The notes under the pieces: generated by a model
Database searches by the model: none
Told to the model about the DNA's origin: nothing
The model's input: only the letters and a program-made list of their open reading frames with translations
Shown here: in pieces, positions 34,146 through 43,140 of the stretch
How the letters are laid out: each line of letters begins with the position of its first letter
How positions within the stretch are numbered: position 1 is the first letter of the stretch
Assembly (NCBI RefSeq): GCF_000974985.2
Contig: NZ_LAVA02000004.1
Coordinates: forward strand, 62,001 to 126,000
Origin: Streptomyces mangrovisoli
GTDB taxonomy: Bacteria > Actinomycetota > Actinomycetes > Streptomycetales > Streptomycetaceae
Direction of reading: 5' to 3'
DNA: 64,000 nucleotides
Translations under genes and position numbers: made by a program

Positions 34146-35396
34146 TCAGAACCCGTGCGGCAGCCACGGCGCCACCGCCGTGCCGAACGCCACCGCCGCC
34201 TCCGCCACCGCCCCGTCCCGCAGCTCGCGCACCCGCCCGGCCGCCGCCAGCGAGCCCAGCGACACCCCGCCCAGATAGACGGCCGCCAACTCCCGTACGG
34301 ACAGCGCGAGATCGGCGCGGTCCGCGGTGCGGACGCACGACGCGCCCTTCGCGTCCCCGGTGAGCCGCCAACGCCCCTCGTTCCAGGGGCAGAAGGCGTC
34401 CTCGACCTCCAACACCACGTCCACCGCCGTCTGATAGGTGCGCGCCTCCAGCGCCGCGCCGACGTCGACGAGACGGACGTACAGCCCGTCCCGCAGGCGC
34501 GGCCGGCAGCGGCGGATGTCCGAGACCTGGTACCGCCACGCCTCGTCGACCGGCCGCGACCGCGCGCTCAGCCGGGTCGTCAGGTCGATGTCGAACAGGA
34601 AGCGCCACAGCGCCGCGTCCGTCGCCGGGTCCAGCGCGGCCAGCTCCTTCAGCTGCACCTCGCCGTTGTGCCCGCTGACCTCCCACTCGGGCTTCACCCG
34701 GAAGAGGGCGTACCCGGTGATCTCGCCGTCCCGCTCGGCGATCACGCACTGCCGCGGCGACGCGCCGTCCCGCCCGCTCTCCGGGTCCAGCAGCGCCAGC
34801 CGCTCCCAGCCGGGCAGCCGCTCCAGCATCCCCGCGCGCCGCGGCACCAGCCGCGCGTACACCGCCTCGCACGCGTCGAGCACGTCCGCGACGGCGGCGT
34901 ACCGCAGCGTCACGTCCTCCGCCCCCGGCGGCAGCACGAGCCGCACCCGGCCGGTGTCGATCTCCGCGGAGAGCTGATACGTCGCGCAGGCGTACCCGAA
35001 GCGGCCGTAGATCGCGGGCTCGGACGCCGTGAGCACGGCCAGCGGCTCGCCCCACGCGCGGACGTCGTCCAGCTGCCGCCGCATCATCGACGTCAGCAGC
35101 CCGCGCCGCCGGTGCGTGGCCGCGACGCTGACCATCGTCACGCCGGCCGCCGGCACCCGCGCGCCCCCCGGCACGGTCATCCGGAAGCCGAACGCCCCCG
35201 CCGTGCCCACGCACACGTCGCCGTCCCACGCGCCGATCGACCGCTCCACGGGGGTGAGCTCCCGGTACAGCTCCCGTTCCTCGGGCGGCTCCGGGACCCC
35301 GCCGAAGGCGCGGATCAGGTTGTCGTACCAAACATCCCATTCGTCCTCGTGCAGCACCCGCAGGTCGGCAGGGCCCCTCGCGCCTTCAGTCGTCAT
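34146..35396 (-). CDS. Eis-type GNAT N-acetyltransferase
   Basis: A 416-residue protein of the Eis family, with two fused GNAT domains and a C-terminal sterol-carrier-like domain. The acetyl-CoA-binding motif is VSVAATHRRRGLLTSMM. Later blocks include AIYGRFGYACATYQLSAEID, typical of Eis. Mycobacterial Eis acetylates lysines and aminoglycoside amines. Environmental homologues are common, so antibiotic resistance should not be assumed. The gene is convergent with the glycosylase gene 25 bases away. ATG start reading MTTEGARG. Confidence 0.88.
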   Translation of the reverse strand: MTTEGARGPADLRVLHEDEWDVWYDNLIRAFGGVPEPPEERELYRELTPVERSIGAWDGDVCVGTAGAFGFRMTVPGGARVPAAGVTMVSVAATHRRRGLLTSMMRRQLDDVRAWGEPLAVLTASEPAIYGRFGYACATYQLSAEIDTGRVRLVLPPGAEDVTLRYAAVADVLDACEAVYARLVPRRAGMLERLPGWERLALLDPESGRDGASPRQCVIAERDGEITGYALFRVKPEWEVSGHNGEVQLKELAALDPATDAALWRFLFDIDLTTRLSARSRPVDEAWRYQVSDIRRCRPRLRDGLYVRLVDVGAALEARTYQTAVDVVLEVEDAFCPWNEGRWRLTGDAKGASCVRTADRADLALSVRELAAVYLGGVSLGSLAAAGRVRELRDGAVAEAAVAFGTAVAPWLPHGF

Positions 35397-35581
35397 GAAT
35401 CATGCGTACCAGTGCATTGCGGGACGAGCCAACGAATTTCGCCCCGGCCCTTCATTCGGCCCCCGCGCGACGGTTCCCCGCCCGGTCCACCGAGGAGTTC
35501 ACTGTGAAGTCGGCCTCGGAGGGGGGACAAGTGGGACCTCCCGTGCCAAGGGCATGGTCCGATGGATAGGGTCCCGAACTA

Positions 35582-36760
35582 ATGGCAGCAGGACGAGAGC
35601 GGCGCGCGAAGGCCGAGACGTTCACGGCCCGGTTGAGGATGCAGTGGCACCGGGCCCGCGTCGGCGTGCGCAGAAGCGCCGTGGACTACTTCCGCGGGGA
35701 CGGCTCCGACTGGATCGCCCTCGTCGGACTGCTGCTCACCGTGCCCGTGCTCGCCGCGATGACCCTCGCCGACTCGGTGTGGTTCTCCCCGGCCGCGCTG
35801 GTGCTGCCGATCGTCGCGGGCGGCCTGCTGCTGCGCCCGGCCAGCCTGCTCGGCCTGTACGCCGCCGCGGCCACCGCCCTCATCGTGGAGTCGGTGCGCC
35901 TCGGGCCGTACACCGAAGGGCCCTCGCGGGTCACCCCCGGCGTCGTGCTGGTCGTCGCGGCCTGCGGCTTCTTCGGGCTGCTGACGGCCCAGTTCCGCAG
36001 CCGGGTCGGCGTGCCCTGGCGGCGCGGCGGCACCATGCTGTTCGACCTGCGCGAGCGCATCCGGGTGCAGAGCAAGCTGCCCAAGCTGCCCGACGGCTGG
36101 CACCGGGAGATGGCGCTGCGGCCCGCGGGCGGTCAGTCCTTCTCCGGCGACTTCGTCGTCGCGGCCCGTACGAACGGCGGCCGCACCCTGGAGGTCGTCC
36201 TCACCGACGTGTCCGGCAAGGGCATGGACGCCGCGTCACGGGCGCTGCTGCTGTCCGGCGCGTTCGGCGGTCTGCTCGGCTCGCTGCCGCCGCACGCGTT
36301 CCTGCCGGCCGCCAACGGCTATCTGCTCCGCCAGGACTGGGACGAGGGCTTCGCGACCTCGATCCATCTCGTCCTGGACCTCGACTCCGGCGACTACGAG
36401 CTGTTCTCCGCGGGGCACCCGCCGGGCCTCCAGCTCAGCGCGGGCAGCGGCCGCTGGGAGGAGAAGGCCGCCGAGGGGCCGCTGCTCGGGGTGTACGACG
36501 GTGCGCAGTTCGACCCGGTGAAGGGGTCGCTGCGCCCCGGTGACGTGCTGATGCTGTTCACGGACGGCCTGGTGGAGACCGCCGACCGGGACATCGTCGA
36601 GGGCATCGACCGGCTGACGGGCGAGGCGGACCGGTATGTCGTCGGCGGCTTCCACGGGGCGGCGTGGCACCTGATCGAGGCGGTGGCCAAGGACGTCAAC
36701 GACGACCGGGCCCTCCTCCTGATCTGCCGAGACTCCACGACCCCACCCCCACCCCGCTGA
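35582..36760 (+). CDS. Membrane PP2C-type phosphatase (SpoIIE/RsbU family)
   Basis: A 392-residue protein with about four N-terminal hydrophobic helices and a cytoplasmic SpoIIE-type serine phosphatase domain. Metal-binding motifs are SGDFVVAAR, DVSGKGMDAASRALL, LFTDGLVE and DDRALLL. Proteins of this type dephosphorylate anti-anti-sigma factors. No sigma-regulator genes are adjacent, so the partner is unknown. A TAGGGT hexamer nine bases before the ATG suggests a very short or absent 5' UTR. A low-scoring upstream extension was rejected. Confidence 0.9.
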   Translation: MAAGRERRAKAETFTARLRMQWHRARVGVRRSAVDYFRGDGSDWIALVGLLLTVPVLAAMTLADSVWFSPAALVLPIVAGGLLLRPASLLGLYAAAATALIVESVRLGPYTEGPSRVTPGVVLVVAACGFFGLLTAQFRSRVGVPWRRGGTMLFDLRERIRVQSKLPKLPDGWHREMALRPAGGQSFSGDFVVAARTNGGRTLEVVLTDVSGKGMDAASRALLLSGAFGGLLGSLPPHAFLPAANGYLLRQDWDEGFATSIHLVLDLDSGDYELFSAGHPPGLQLSAGSGRWEEKAAEGPLLGVYDGAQFDPVKGSLRPGDVLMLFTDGLVETADRDIVEGIDRLTGEADRYVVGGFHGAAWHLIEAVAKDVNDDRALLLICRDSTTPPPPR

Positions 36761-36767
36761 CCCCGTT

Positions 36768-36880
36768 TCAGGGGGCGCGGGGAACTGCGCGACAAGCCCC
36801 CACGCACCCGCAGACAGCCACCAAGGGAGGCCACCCCTGAAGGGGCGCGGGGAACTGCGCGAAAAGGCCCCGGTGGACCC
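36768..36880. repeat. Dispersed repeat, two direct copies
   Basis: Two copies of the GGGGCGCGGGGAACTGCGCG element (36768-36810 and 36834-36880) lie in the same orientation between the convergent phosphatase and acyltransferase genes. Confidence 0.85.
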
Positions 36881-36913
36881 GCACCCCCACACCCGCGAGC
36901 CCGGCGCAGCCGG

Positions 36914-38137
36914 CTACGCGCTGACGCGCTCCCGGGAGGCCCCCCGAGCCGCGCCGCCCGCGCTCCCGCTCGTCCCTTCCCGCCGCCGCGCGGCGTCCCC
37001 CGCGTCACGCCGGAACGCCCACTCCATCCGCGGCTCCATGGCGAACCGGAACACCCGCTGCACCGGCGGAGTGCACAGCAGCGTGACCGCCGTCACGGCG
37101 AACAGCGTCACCAGCACCACGCCCAGCGGCCGATGCAGCCACGGCTGCTCGAACCAGCCCCGCAGATCGGCCCCCTTGAGCAGGAACCCGTGCAGCAGAT
37201 AGCCGTACAGCGTGCCCGCCCCGAGCGAGGTGAACCACATCCGCCGCCCCGGCACCCAGGAGTAGAAGCAGGCCGTCAGCACCAGCGAACAGGCGAACAG
37301 CGCGAGCACCATGAGCGGCCCGACCCACCAGGGCGCCGCCAGCTCCTGCGCGGCGTCACGGTGGTAGAACCACGCCGTGTTCATCTGCGGAGCGGCCCAG
37401 TAGGCGACGGCGAGCGCCACCGCGAACACCGGCACCGCCGCGATCCGCACGCTCCACCGCCGTACCAGCCGGAAGTGCTCCGGCCGCAGCGTCAGACCCA
37501 GCACGAAGTACGGCAGGAACTGGAGCACCCGCTGCATGTCGAGGTCGTTGCCGATGTCCGGACTCACCGAGGCGGCCATCGCGACGACGAGCGCGACCGC
37601 CAGCGGATGGCGCAACTGACGCCAGATCGGCGTGGTCAGCCGCCACACGAACAGCGCGCACAGGAACCAGGTCAGGTACCAGGGGTCGAGCAGACTGATG
37701 GGCTGGTCGGGGGTGTGGCCCACGTACCGCTTGAAGAGCGAGTACGCCGTCTCGAAGAGGACGTACGGCACGACGACCCCGGTGACCAGTCGCCTGAGCC
37801 GGTCCGGACGGGCGTCGAAACTGCGCGAGAAGAAGCCGGAGATGATGATGAACGCCGGCATGTGCAGGGTGTAGACGACGTCGTACAGCGCCTTGAGGAA
37901 CTGGTTGTGGGCCTTGACCGGCTCCCAGGAGTGCCCCATCGCGACCAGCACGATCGCCAGATACTTCGCGTTGTCGAAGAACGCGTCGCGCTTTTTGCCC
38001 GATTCACCCTTTGTGGGCCTGTTCTCCGGCGCGGGTCTCTCCGGCGAGTGGCGCGGACTCGGCACTCCGGCCGCCGGCCGCTGGGCCGGCGGGAGTGGCG
38101 TGCGCTGGTGACCGGAGGACGAGTCGGAGTGGAACAT
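36914..38137 (-). CDS. Acyltransferase 3 family membrane protein
   Basis: A 407-residue integral membrane acyltransferase (fucose 4-O-acetylase-like) with about ten hydrophobic segments. The family start FDNAKYLAIVLVAMGHSW carries the conserved catalytic-type His, and HMPAFIIISGFFSR follows. These enzymes O-acetylate surface glycans. The N-terminal 60 residues are hydrophilic and Pro-rich, and the C-terminal tail is Arg/Gly-rich. ATG at 38137 has AGGGTG upstream and is preferred over an upstream in-frame start. The glycan is unknown. Confidence 0.9.
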   Translation of the reverse strand: MFHSDSSSGHQRTPLPPAQRPAAGVPSPRHSPERPAPENRPTKGESGKKRDAFFDNAKYLAIVLVAMGHSWEPVKAHNQFLKALYDVVYTLHMPAFIIISGFFSRSFDARPDRLRRLVTGVVVPYVLFETAYSLFKRYVGHTPDQPISLLDPWYLTWFLCALFVWRLTTPIWRQLRHPLAVALVVAMAASVSPDIGNDLDMQRVLQFLPYFVLGLTLRPEHFRLVRRWSVRIAAVPVFAVALAVAYWAAPQMNTAWFYHRDAAQELAAPWWVGPLMVLALFACSLVLTACFYSWVPGRRMWFTSLGAGTLYGYLLHGFLLKGADLRGWFEQPWLHRPLGVVLVTLFAVTAVTLLCTPPVQRVFRFAMEPRMEWAFRRDAGDAARRREGTSGSAGGAARGASRERVSA

Positions 38138-38589
38138 TTGAGGCACCCTAGCGTCGTCTGTGGGATTCCGTAAAACTCCCGGCGGCAATTCTGCTTTGTG
38201 CCGCGACTACCCACCTATTCAGGGAACTTGCCACCCTTGTCCATGTGACGGTCGGCACGTCCGGGCCCACCGTTCGCCCCTGATGTCCCTATTCATCCTG
38301 ACTAATTGGGGCATATGGATCCGCTGTGTCGATCGCTGGAATTCCCTGCGACGAAGATGTGTGGACAGCGAATGCAGGTCCGCCCAATTCCGCCGCCGGC
38401 GCCGTGCGCACGGCCCTCGAATTGCCGTGCGACACCCGGCCGTACGGCTCCCTGGCGCGGCCGCCGACCAGACGATGCGTCACCGGCCGCATACGGCGGC
38501 CGGGTTGGTGGCACGATGGTTTCTGGCGGGGGTGTGCGGGGCTTGCACCTCCGGACCGGGAGAGCGGACCGACGAGGGTGTGATCAGTT
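38138..38589. other. Intergenic region between divergent acyltransferase and small membrane gene
   Basis: This 452-base gap is relatively AT-rich for the first 200 bases, with promoter-like TTCATC and CATATG elements near 38296-38320. An 85-codon plus-strand frame (38326-38583) ends six bases before the small membrane gene and could be a real peptide, but I recognise no family and an overlapping minus-strand frame is equally long. Nothing else was identified. Confidence 0.35.
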
Positions 38590-38784
38590 GTGGCCATTTC
38601 ACTGTCCGTGGTGCTGCTGTTGGCGATCATCCTGGTGGTGTTGATCCGGGGAGGGAGCATCAAGGCGGGCCCCGCGATCGTCGCGGTCCTCTTCGGCTTC
38701 TTCCTCGCCTCGACGGGCATGGCCCCGTCGATCAACCGGTTCCTGAACTCGATAGCGGAGACGATCAACCAGATCAGCTTCTGA
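38590..38784 (+). CDS. Small conserved membrane protein
   Basis: A 64-residue protein with two hydrophobic helices: SLSVVLLLAIILVVLIRGG and AGPAIVAVLFGFFLASTGMA, followed by a short amphipathic tail (INRFLNSIAETINQISF). GTG start with GAGGGTG upstream. It resembles small membrane proteins conserved across Streptomyces near the trigger factor locus, judged from memory. It lies upstream of the tRNA pair and the tig-clp region. No function is known. Confidence 0.7.
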   Translation: MAISLSVVLLLAIILVVLIRGGSIKAGPAIVAVLFGFFLASTGMAPSINRFLNSIAETINQISF

Positions 38785-38836
38785 CGGAATCGACGGAACC
38801 GGACGGATCCGGACTCCACCACGCCCCGAACGACGA

Positions 38837-38895
38837 CGAGGGCCGGCCCGGGAGGCGTACTGGAAGAACCAGACACCGTCCCGAACCGGCCCTCG
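38837..38895. terminator. Possible long-loop terminator between convergent genes
   Basis: Complementary 10-base arms CGAGGGCCGG and CCGGCCCTCG are separated by 39 bases, between the small membrane gene and the minus-strand tRNA-Gly. No T-run follows, so the call is weak. Confidence 0.35.
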
Positions 38896-38904
38896 GCCGT
38901 TCAG

Positions 38905-38975
38905 AGCGGGCGACGGGAATCGAACCCGCGTAGCTAGTTTGGAAGACTAGGGCTCTACCATTGAGCTACGCCCGC
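38905..38975 (-). tRNA. tRNA-Gly (anticodon TCC)
   Basis: A 71-nucleotide cloverleaf on the minus strand. The acceptor stem is GCGGGCG paired with CGCCCGC. The anticodon arm is CTAGT-CTTCCAA-ACTAG with anticodon TCC, which reads GGA/GGG. The T arm contains GGTTCGATTCC. CCA is not encoded. Confidence 0.97.
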
Positions 38976-39256
38976 ACGTGCGCGCCGCAGGTCCGCGACC
39001 ACGGCACACACCGCATCGTAGCGGGTCGTACGCCCCGCGCGCACACCCTTTGATCCGGGCCGCGCACCGAACGCGGACACGGACGGGCCCACGCGCCTCG
39101 GACGTGCGACGCGCACGCCCCGCGCGGCCGCCGGTGGAACCCGTGCGCCCACCTCCGTGCGACCGCCGTGGGAAGACACGCACACACCCGTGCGGCCGCC
39201 CGTGAAATACGGCGGCCCCGCAGCCTGCGGGCATGTACCCTACGTCTCGCACCAGA

Positions 39257-39330
39257 CGGGGTGTGGCGCAGCTTGGTAGCGCGTCCGCTTTGGGAGCGGA
39301 AGGCCGTGGGTTCAAATCCCGCCACCCCGA
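39257..39330 (+). tRNA. tRNA-Pro (anticodon TGG)
   Basis: A 74-nucleotide cloverleaf. The acceptor stem is CGGGGTG paired with CACCCCG, with discriminator A. The anticodon arm is TCCGC-TTTGGGA-GCGGA with anticodon TGG, reading CCA/CCG codons. The T arm is GTGGGTTCAAATCCCGC. CCA follows directly in the DNA (39331-39333), so the 3' CCA is encoded. Confidence 0.97.
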
Positions 39331-39364
39331 CCACCCACCGAGGTCACCCCCTCGATGATCCCTT

Positions 39365-39393
39365 TTGGGGCGCCCACCGGCTGCGGTTACTAT
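39365..39393 (+). promoter_or_regulatory. Candidate promoter for trigger factor
   Basis: TTGGGG (39365-39370) and TACTAT (39388-39393) are 17 bases apart, about 120 bases before the tig start. The -10 is good and the -35 is partial. Confidence 0.4.
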
Positions 39394-39514
39394 GCAAGCT
39401 GCGCGCCCGCGTCCTCTCGGCCTACTCGGCCTACGAATTCTCCGGGCGGCGATCCTGCCGGACCCCTCTGGCTCCAGCAGAACCCAAAGCAGTCAGCCAC
39501 AAGGAGACCGAACC

Positions 39515-40909
39515 GTGAAGAGCGCCGTGGAGACCCTGAACCCGACCCGGGTTCGGCTCACTGTCGAGGTGCCCTTCGAGGAGCTCAAGGACAGCCTCGA
39601 CGCGGCGTACAAGAAGATCAACCAGCAGGTCACGGTGAAGGGCTTCCGCAAGGGCAAGATCCCGGCCCGCGTCATCGACCAGCGGTTCGGCCGTGGCGCC
39701 GTCCTGGAGGAGGCGGTCAACGACGCGCTTCCGAAGTTCTACACCGAGGCCGTCAACGAGGCCGAGCTGAACGTCCTGGGCCAGCCCGAGGTCGACATCA
39801 CCGAGCTGAAGGACGGCGAGACGCTGAACTTCACCGCCGAGGTCGACATCCGCCCCGCCATCGAGATCCCGGACTACTCCGGCATCGAGGTCGAGGTGGA
39901 CGCCGTCGAGGTCACCGACGAGGACATCGACAAGTCCGTCGAGCAGCTCCGCGAGCGCTTCGCCTCGACCAGCCCGGTCGAGCGCGCTGCCGAGGACGGC
40001 GACGTCGTGACGATCGACCTGGAGGCCAAGGTCGGCGGAGAGGTCCTGGAGGACGGCATCGCCTCCGGCGTGTCCTACACGATCGGCTCCGGCGAGCTCC
40101 TCGACGGCATCGACGACGCCGTGAAGGGCCTGGAGGCCGGTGGCGAGGCCACCTTCGCCTCCGAGCTCAAGGGCGGCTCCGCGGCCGGCCAGGAGGCCGA
40201 GGTCACGGTCAAGGTCACCCAGGTCGCCGCGCGCGAACTGCCTGAGCTGGACGACGAGTTCGCGCAGCTCGCCTCCGAGTTCGACACCCTGGACGAGCTC
40301 AAGGCCGACAGCCGCAAGCGCCTCGCGAACATGAAGCAGTTCGACCAGGCCACGCAGGCCCAGGAGCGCGTCCTGGACAAGCTCCTCGAGCTGGTCGAGG
40401 TCCCGGTCCCCGAGAAGCTCCTCGAGGACGAGGTCAACACCCGTAAGCACAACCTCGAGCACCACCAGCTCGGGCAGATGGGTCTGACCCTCGAGAAGTA
40501 CCTGGAGATCCAGGGCAAGACGGTCGAGGAGTTCGAGACCGAGACCCACGAGGCCGCGGTCAAGGGCATCAAGACCCAGTTCGTCCTCGACGAGCTGGTC
40601 AAGCAGGAGAAGCTCAACGTCAGCCAGGAGGAGCTCACCGAGCACCTCATGCGCCGCGCCGCCTCCTCCGGCATGTCCCCCGACCAGTTCGCCCAGGCGG
40701 TCGTCCAGAACAACCAGGTCCCGCTGCTCGTCGGCGAGGTCGCCCGCGGCAAGGCCCTGGCCGTCGTGGTCGAGGCCGCCACGGTGAAGGACACCAACGG
40801 CGAGGTCGTCGACCTGGACGACGAGGACGAGGCCGAGGCCGCCGCCGAGACGGTCGAGGCCGTCGAGGGCGCCGGCGACGCCGCCTCCGAGGAGTCTGCC
40901 GAGGGCTGA
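39515..40909 (+). CDS. tig: Trigger factor, ribosome-associated chaperone
   Basis: A 464-residue trigger factor. It binds the ribosome near the exit tunnel and assists folding of nascent chains; it also has peptidyl-prolyl isomerase activity. The ribosome-binding signature [11 protein letters not shown] is at residues 44-54. The FKBP-like domain spans roughly 155-245, and the C-terminal chaperone domain follows. The last 50 residues are very acidic ([13 protein letters not shown]). GTG start with AAGGAG upstream. The clp genes follow after a strong terminator and repeats. Confidence 0.97.
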   Translation: MKSAVETLNPTRVRLTVEVPFEELKDSLDAAYKKINQQVTVKGFRKGKIPARVIDQRFGRGAVLEEAVNDALPKFYTEAVNEAELNVLGQPEVDITELKDGETLNFTAEVDIRPAIEIPDYSGIEVEVDAVEVTDEDIDKSVEQLRERFASTSPVERAAEDGDVVTIDLEAKVGGEVLEDGIASGVSYTIGSGELLDGIDDAVKGLEAGGEATFASELKGGSAAGQEAEVTVKVTQVAARELPELDDEFAQLASEFDTLDELKADSRKRLANMKQFDQATQAQERVLDKLLELVEVPVPEKLLEDEVNTRKHNLEHHQLGQMGLTLEKYLEIQGKTVEEFETETHEAAVKGIKTQFVLDELVKQEKLNVSQEELTEHLMRRAASSGMSPDQFAQAVVQNNQVPLLVGEVARGKALAVVVEAATVKDTNGEVVDLDDEDEAEAAAETVEAVEGAGDAASEESAEG

Positions 40910-40982
40910 GCCCCCGGCACCCGGCCGGACGCCTGGGACCGAGACATCGGCCCCACGCCCCGGCCAGGCACCCGCACCACCC

Positions 40983-41020
40983 CCGAGAGGCCCCGGAGCA
41001 CCCGCTCCGGGGCCTCTCGG
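40983..41020 (+). terminator. Terminator hairpin after tig
   Basis: A perfect 17-base stem (CCGAGAGGCCCCGGAGC and its complement) with a 4-base loop lies 74 bases after the tig stop codon. No T-run follows, as is common in Streptomyces. Confidence 0.85.
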
Positions 41021-41158
41021 CCGTCCCGGGGGCGGGGGCCCGTCAGGGGGCCTCTCGGCCGTCCCGGGGGCAGGGGCCCGCCAGGGGCCTCTCGGCCGTC
41101 TCCCGGGCGCGCCCCGTCAGGCGCTTCTCGGCCGTCCGACGGGCGCCCCGTCAGGGGC
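41011..41158. repeat. 38-bp degenerate tandem repeats
   Basis: Four copies of a 36-38 base unit begin with GGCCTCTCGGCCGTC at 41011, 41049, 41087 and (GCTTCTCGG form) 41123. The first copy starts inside the 3' arm of the tig terminator stem, so the array may have grown from that terminator. Confidence 0.75.
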
Positions 41159-41263
41159 GCGGGGAACTGCGCGAGCAAGCCCCACCGGCCCGCGCCCGGG
41201 GCACCGAGCGTCATGCCCCCGCGGGTCCGCCGTGGGCGCTCGCGCCGTTCCCCGCGCCCCTTA
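41151..41263. repeat. Dispersed palindromic repeat pair before clpP1
   Basis: A forward copy (41151-41184, AGGGGCGCGGGGAACTGCGC) and an inverted copy (41231-41263, GTTCCCCGCGCCCC) flank about 46 bases upstream of clpP1. The remaining bases to the clpP1 start show no recognised regulator site. Confidence 0.8.
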
Positions 41264-41493
41264 CGAGCGCCTGCGCCACCGCCCGCTCCATGGCGCCCCC
41301 ACGCCGCCCTCCACGCCGACCCCCCGGAGGGGCCACCGCGCTACGCCCCCGGCGAACACCCCGGTCCGCGGGATTCCCCGAAGGGAGCAGCGCGTTAGGG
41401 TCCATGAATACGAGGGCAGAGGAGTCCCCCGAAGCCCCCGGACGGGAACACGTGAGACGGCCCGGCGCCGTCGCAAGACGAGCAGGTGGATAC

Positions 41494-42117
41494 GTGACGA
41501 ATCTGATGCCCTCCGCCGCCGGCGAACCTTCCATCGGCGGTGGCCTCGGCGACCATGTCTACAACCGGCTGCTCAACGAGCGGATCATCTTCCTCGGTCA
41601 GCCGGTGGACGACGACATCGCGAACAAGATCACCGCACAGCTGCTGCTCCTTGCCGCCGACCCGGACAAGGACATCTACCTCTACATCAACAGCCCCGGC
41701 GGCTCGATCACGGCCGGCATGGCGATCTACGACACCATGCAGTACATCAAGAACGACGTGGTGACCATCGCCATGGGCCTCGCCGCCTCCATGGGCCAGT
41801 TCCTGCTCAGCGCGGGCACGCCCGGCAAGCGCTTCGCGCTGCCGAACGCCGAGATCCTGATCCACCAGCCCTCGGCCGGCCTGGCCGGTTCGGCCTCGGA
41901 CATCAAGATCCACGCCGAGCGGCTGCTGCACACCAAGAAGCGCATGGCCGAGCTCACGTCGCAGCACACCGGCCAGACGGTCGAGCAGGTCACCCGCGAC
42001 TCGGACCGTGACCGCTGGTTCGACGCCTTCGAGGCCAAGGACTACGGCCTCATCGACGACGTCATCGCCACGGCCGCGGGCATGCCGGGCGGCGGCGGCA
42101 CCGGAGCGGGCTCGTAA
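41494..42117 (+). CDS. clpP1: ATP-dependent Clp protease proteolytic subunit 1
   Basis: A 207-residue ClpP serine protease subunit that forms the barrel with ClpP2 and degrades proteins delivered by ClpX or ClpC. Counting from the chosen GTG, catalytic Ser99 lies in GLAASMGQ and His124 in ILIHQPSAG; the Asp is in RDSDRDRW near 171-173. The N-terminus reads [17 protein letters not shown]. The start is uncertain: GTG at 41494 has AGGTGG five bases upstream, while in-frame GTG at 41452 and ATG at 41404 would add 14 or 30 residues. clpP2 follows after 171 bases. Confidence 0.95.
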   Translation: MTNLMPSAAGEPSIGGGLGDHVYNRLLNERIIFLGQPVDDDIANKITAQLLLLAADPDKDIYLYINSPGGSITAGMAIYDTMQYIKNDVVTIAMGLAASMGQFLLSAGTPGKRFALPNAEILIHQPSAGLAGSASDIKIHAERLLHTKKRMAELTSQHTGQTVEQVTRDSDRDRWFDAFEAKDYGLIDDVIATAAGMPGGGGTGAGS

Positions 42118-42288
42118 GGGCCCTGCCGGCCCCGTACGCGCTCGTACGGCCCGGCCGGCACCCGCTGCGGCCTCCTCGCGCGCCCGGCTGCTCCCGGGCC
42201 CGGCGAGGCCCGCGCCGGGCGCCGTCGAGGCCGTAGCGCCCCAGCCCGCCCCCAGCCACCGCCCCGAGCCTCTTTTCCAGGAGACACC

Positions 42289-42969
42289 GTGAACGACTTC
42301 CCCGGCAGCGGCCTCTACGCCCGCACGGAGGCCGAGTACACCGGCCCCCGCGCCGAGTCCCGCTACGTCATCCCGCGCTTCGTGGAGCGCACCTCCCAGG
42401 GCATCCGCGAGTACGACCCGTACGCGAAGCTCTTCGAGGAGCGCGTGATCTTCCTCGGCGTCCAGATCGACGACGCCTCCGCCAACGACGTCATGGCGCA
42501 GCTGCTGTGCCTGGAGTCGATGGACCCCGACCGGGACATCTCGGTCTACATCAACAGCCCCGGTGGCTCCTTCACCGCGCTGACCGCCATCTACGACACG
42601 ATGCAGTTCGTCAAGCCCGACATCCAGACGGTCTGCATGGGCCAGGCGGCCTCCGCCGCCGCGATCCTGCTGGCCGCCGGCACGCCGGGCAAGCGCATGG
42701 CGCTGCCCAACGCGCGGGTGCTGATCCACCAGCCCTACAGCGAGACCGGCCGCGGTCAGGTCTCCGACCTGGAGATCGCCGCCAACGAGATCCTGCGGAT
42801 GCGTTCGCAGCTGGAGGAGATGCTGGCCAAGCACTCCACCACGCCGATCGAGAAGATCCGCGAGGACATCGAGCGCGACAAGATCCTCACGGCCGAGGAC
42901 GCGCTGGCCTACGGCCTGGTGGACCAGATCATCTCCACGCGCAAGATGAACAACGCCGCCGTCCGCTGA
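42289..42969 (+). CDS. clpP2: ATP-dependent Clp protease proteolytic subunit 2
   Basis: A 226-residue ClpP subunit. Catalytic Ser122 is in GQAASAAA and His147 in VLIHQPYSE. It has a longer N-terminal segment than ClpP1, as usual for the second actinobacterial ClpP, part of which is probably processed. GTG start with CAGGAGA upstream. It is co-directional with clpP1 upstream and clpX downstream, consistent with a clpP1-clpP2 operon. ClpP1 and ClpP2 differ most at the N-terminus and around the active-site Ser. Confidence 0.97.
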   Translation: MNDFPGSGLYARTEAEYTGPRAESRYVIPRFVERTSQGIREYDPYAKLFEERVIFLGVQIDDASANDVMAQLLCLESMDPDRDISVYINSPGGSFTALTAIYDTMQFVKPDIQTVCMGQAASAAAILLAAGTPGKRMALPNARVLIHQPYSETGRGQVSDLEIAANEILRMRSQLEEMLAKHSTTPIEKIREDIERDKILTAEDALAYGLVDQIISTRKMNNAAVR

Positions 42970-43140
42970 CCCGGGCGCGAAGGACGTCTGCCGCCCCTTG
43001 GAGCGGTGCACGACAAAGTGAACCGTGCCAAGGGGGGCCCGAACGGGGGTCCCGGCAAGGTACCGTCGGACATAAGGCAGCACCAGGAGCCGCTGGACTC
43101 ATCTCGTCCAGTCGTCTCCCAGGCGAAGGGGAAGCACACC

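Noticed and set aside
38326..38583. 85-codon frame before the small membrane protein gene
   Set aside because: No family similarity recognised and an equally long frame overlaps it on the other strand; it is mentioned only in the intergenic note.
41264..41493. ClgR-type operator (GTTCGC-N5-GCG) upstream of clpP1
   Set aside because: I looked for it because ClgR controls clp genes in Streptomyces, but no convincing match was found.
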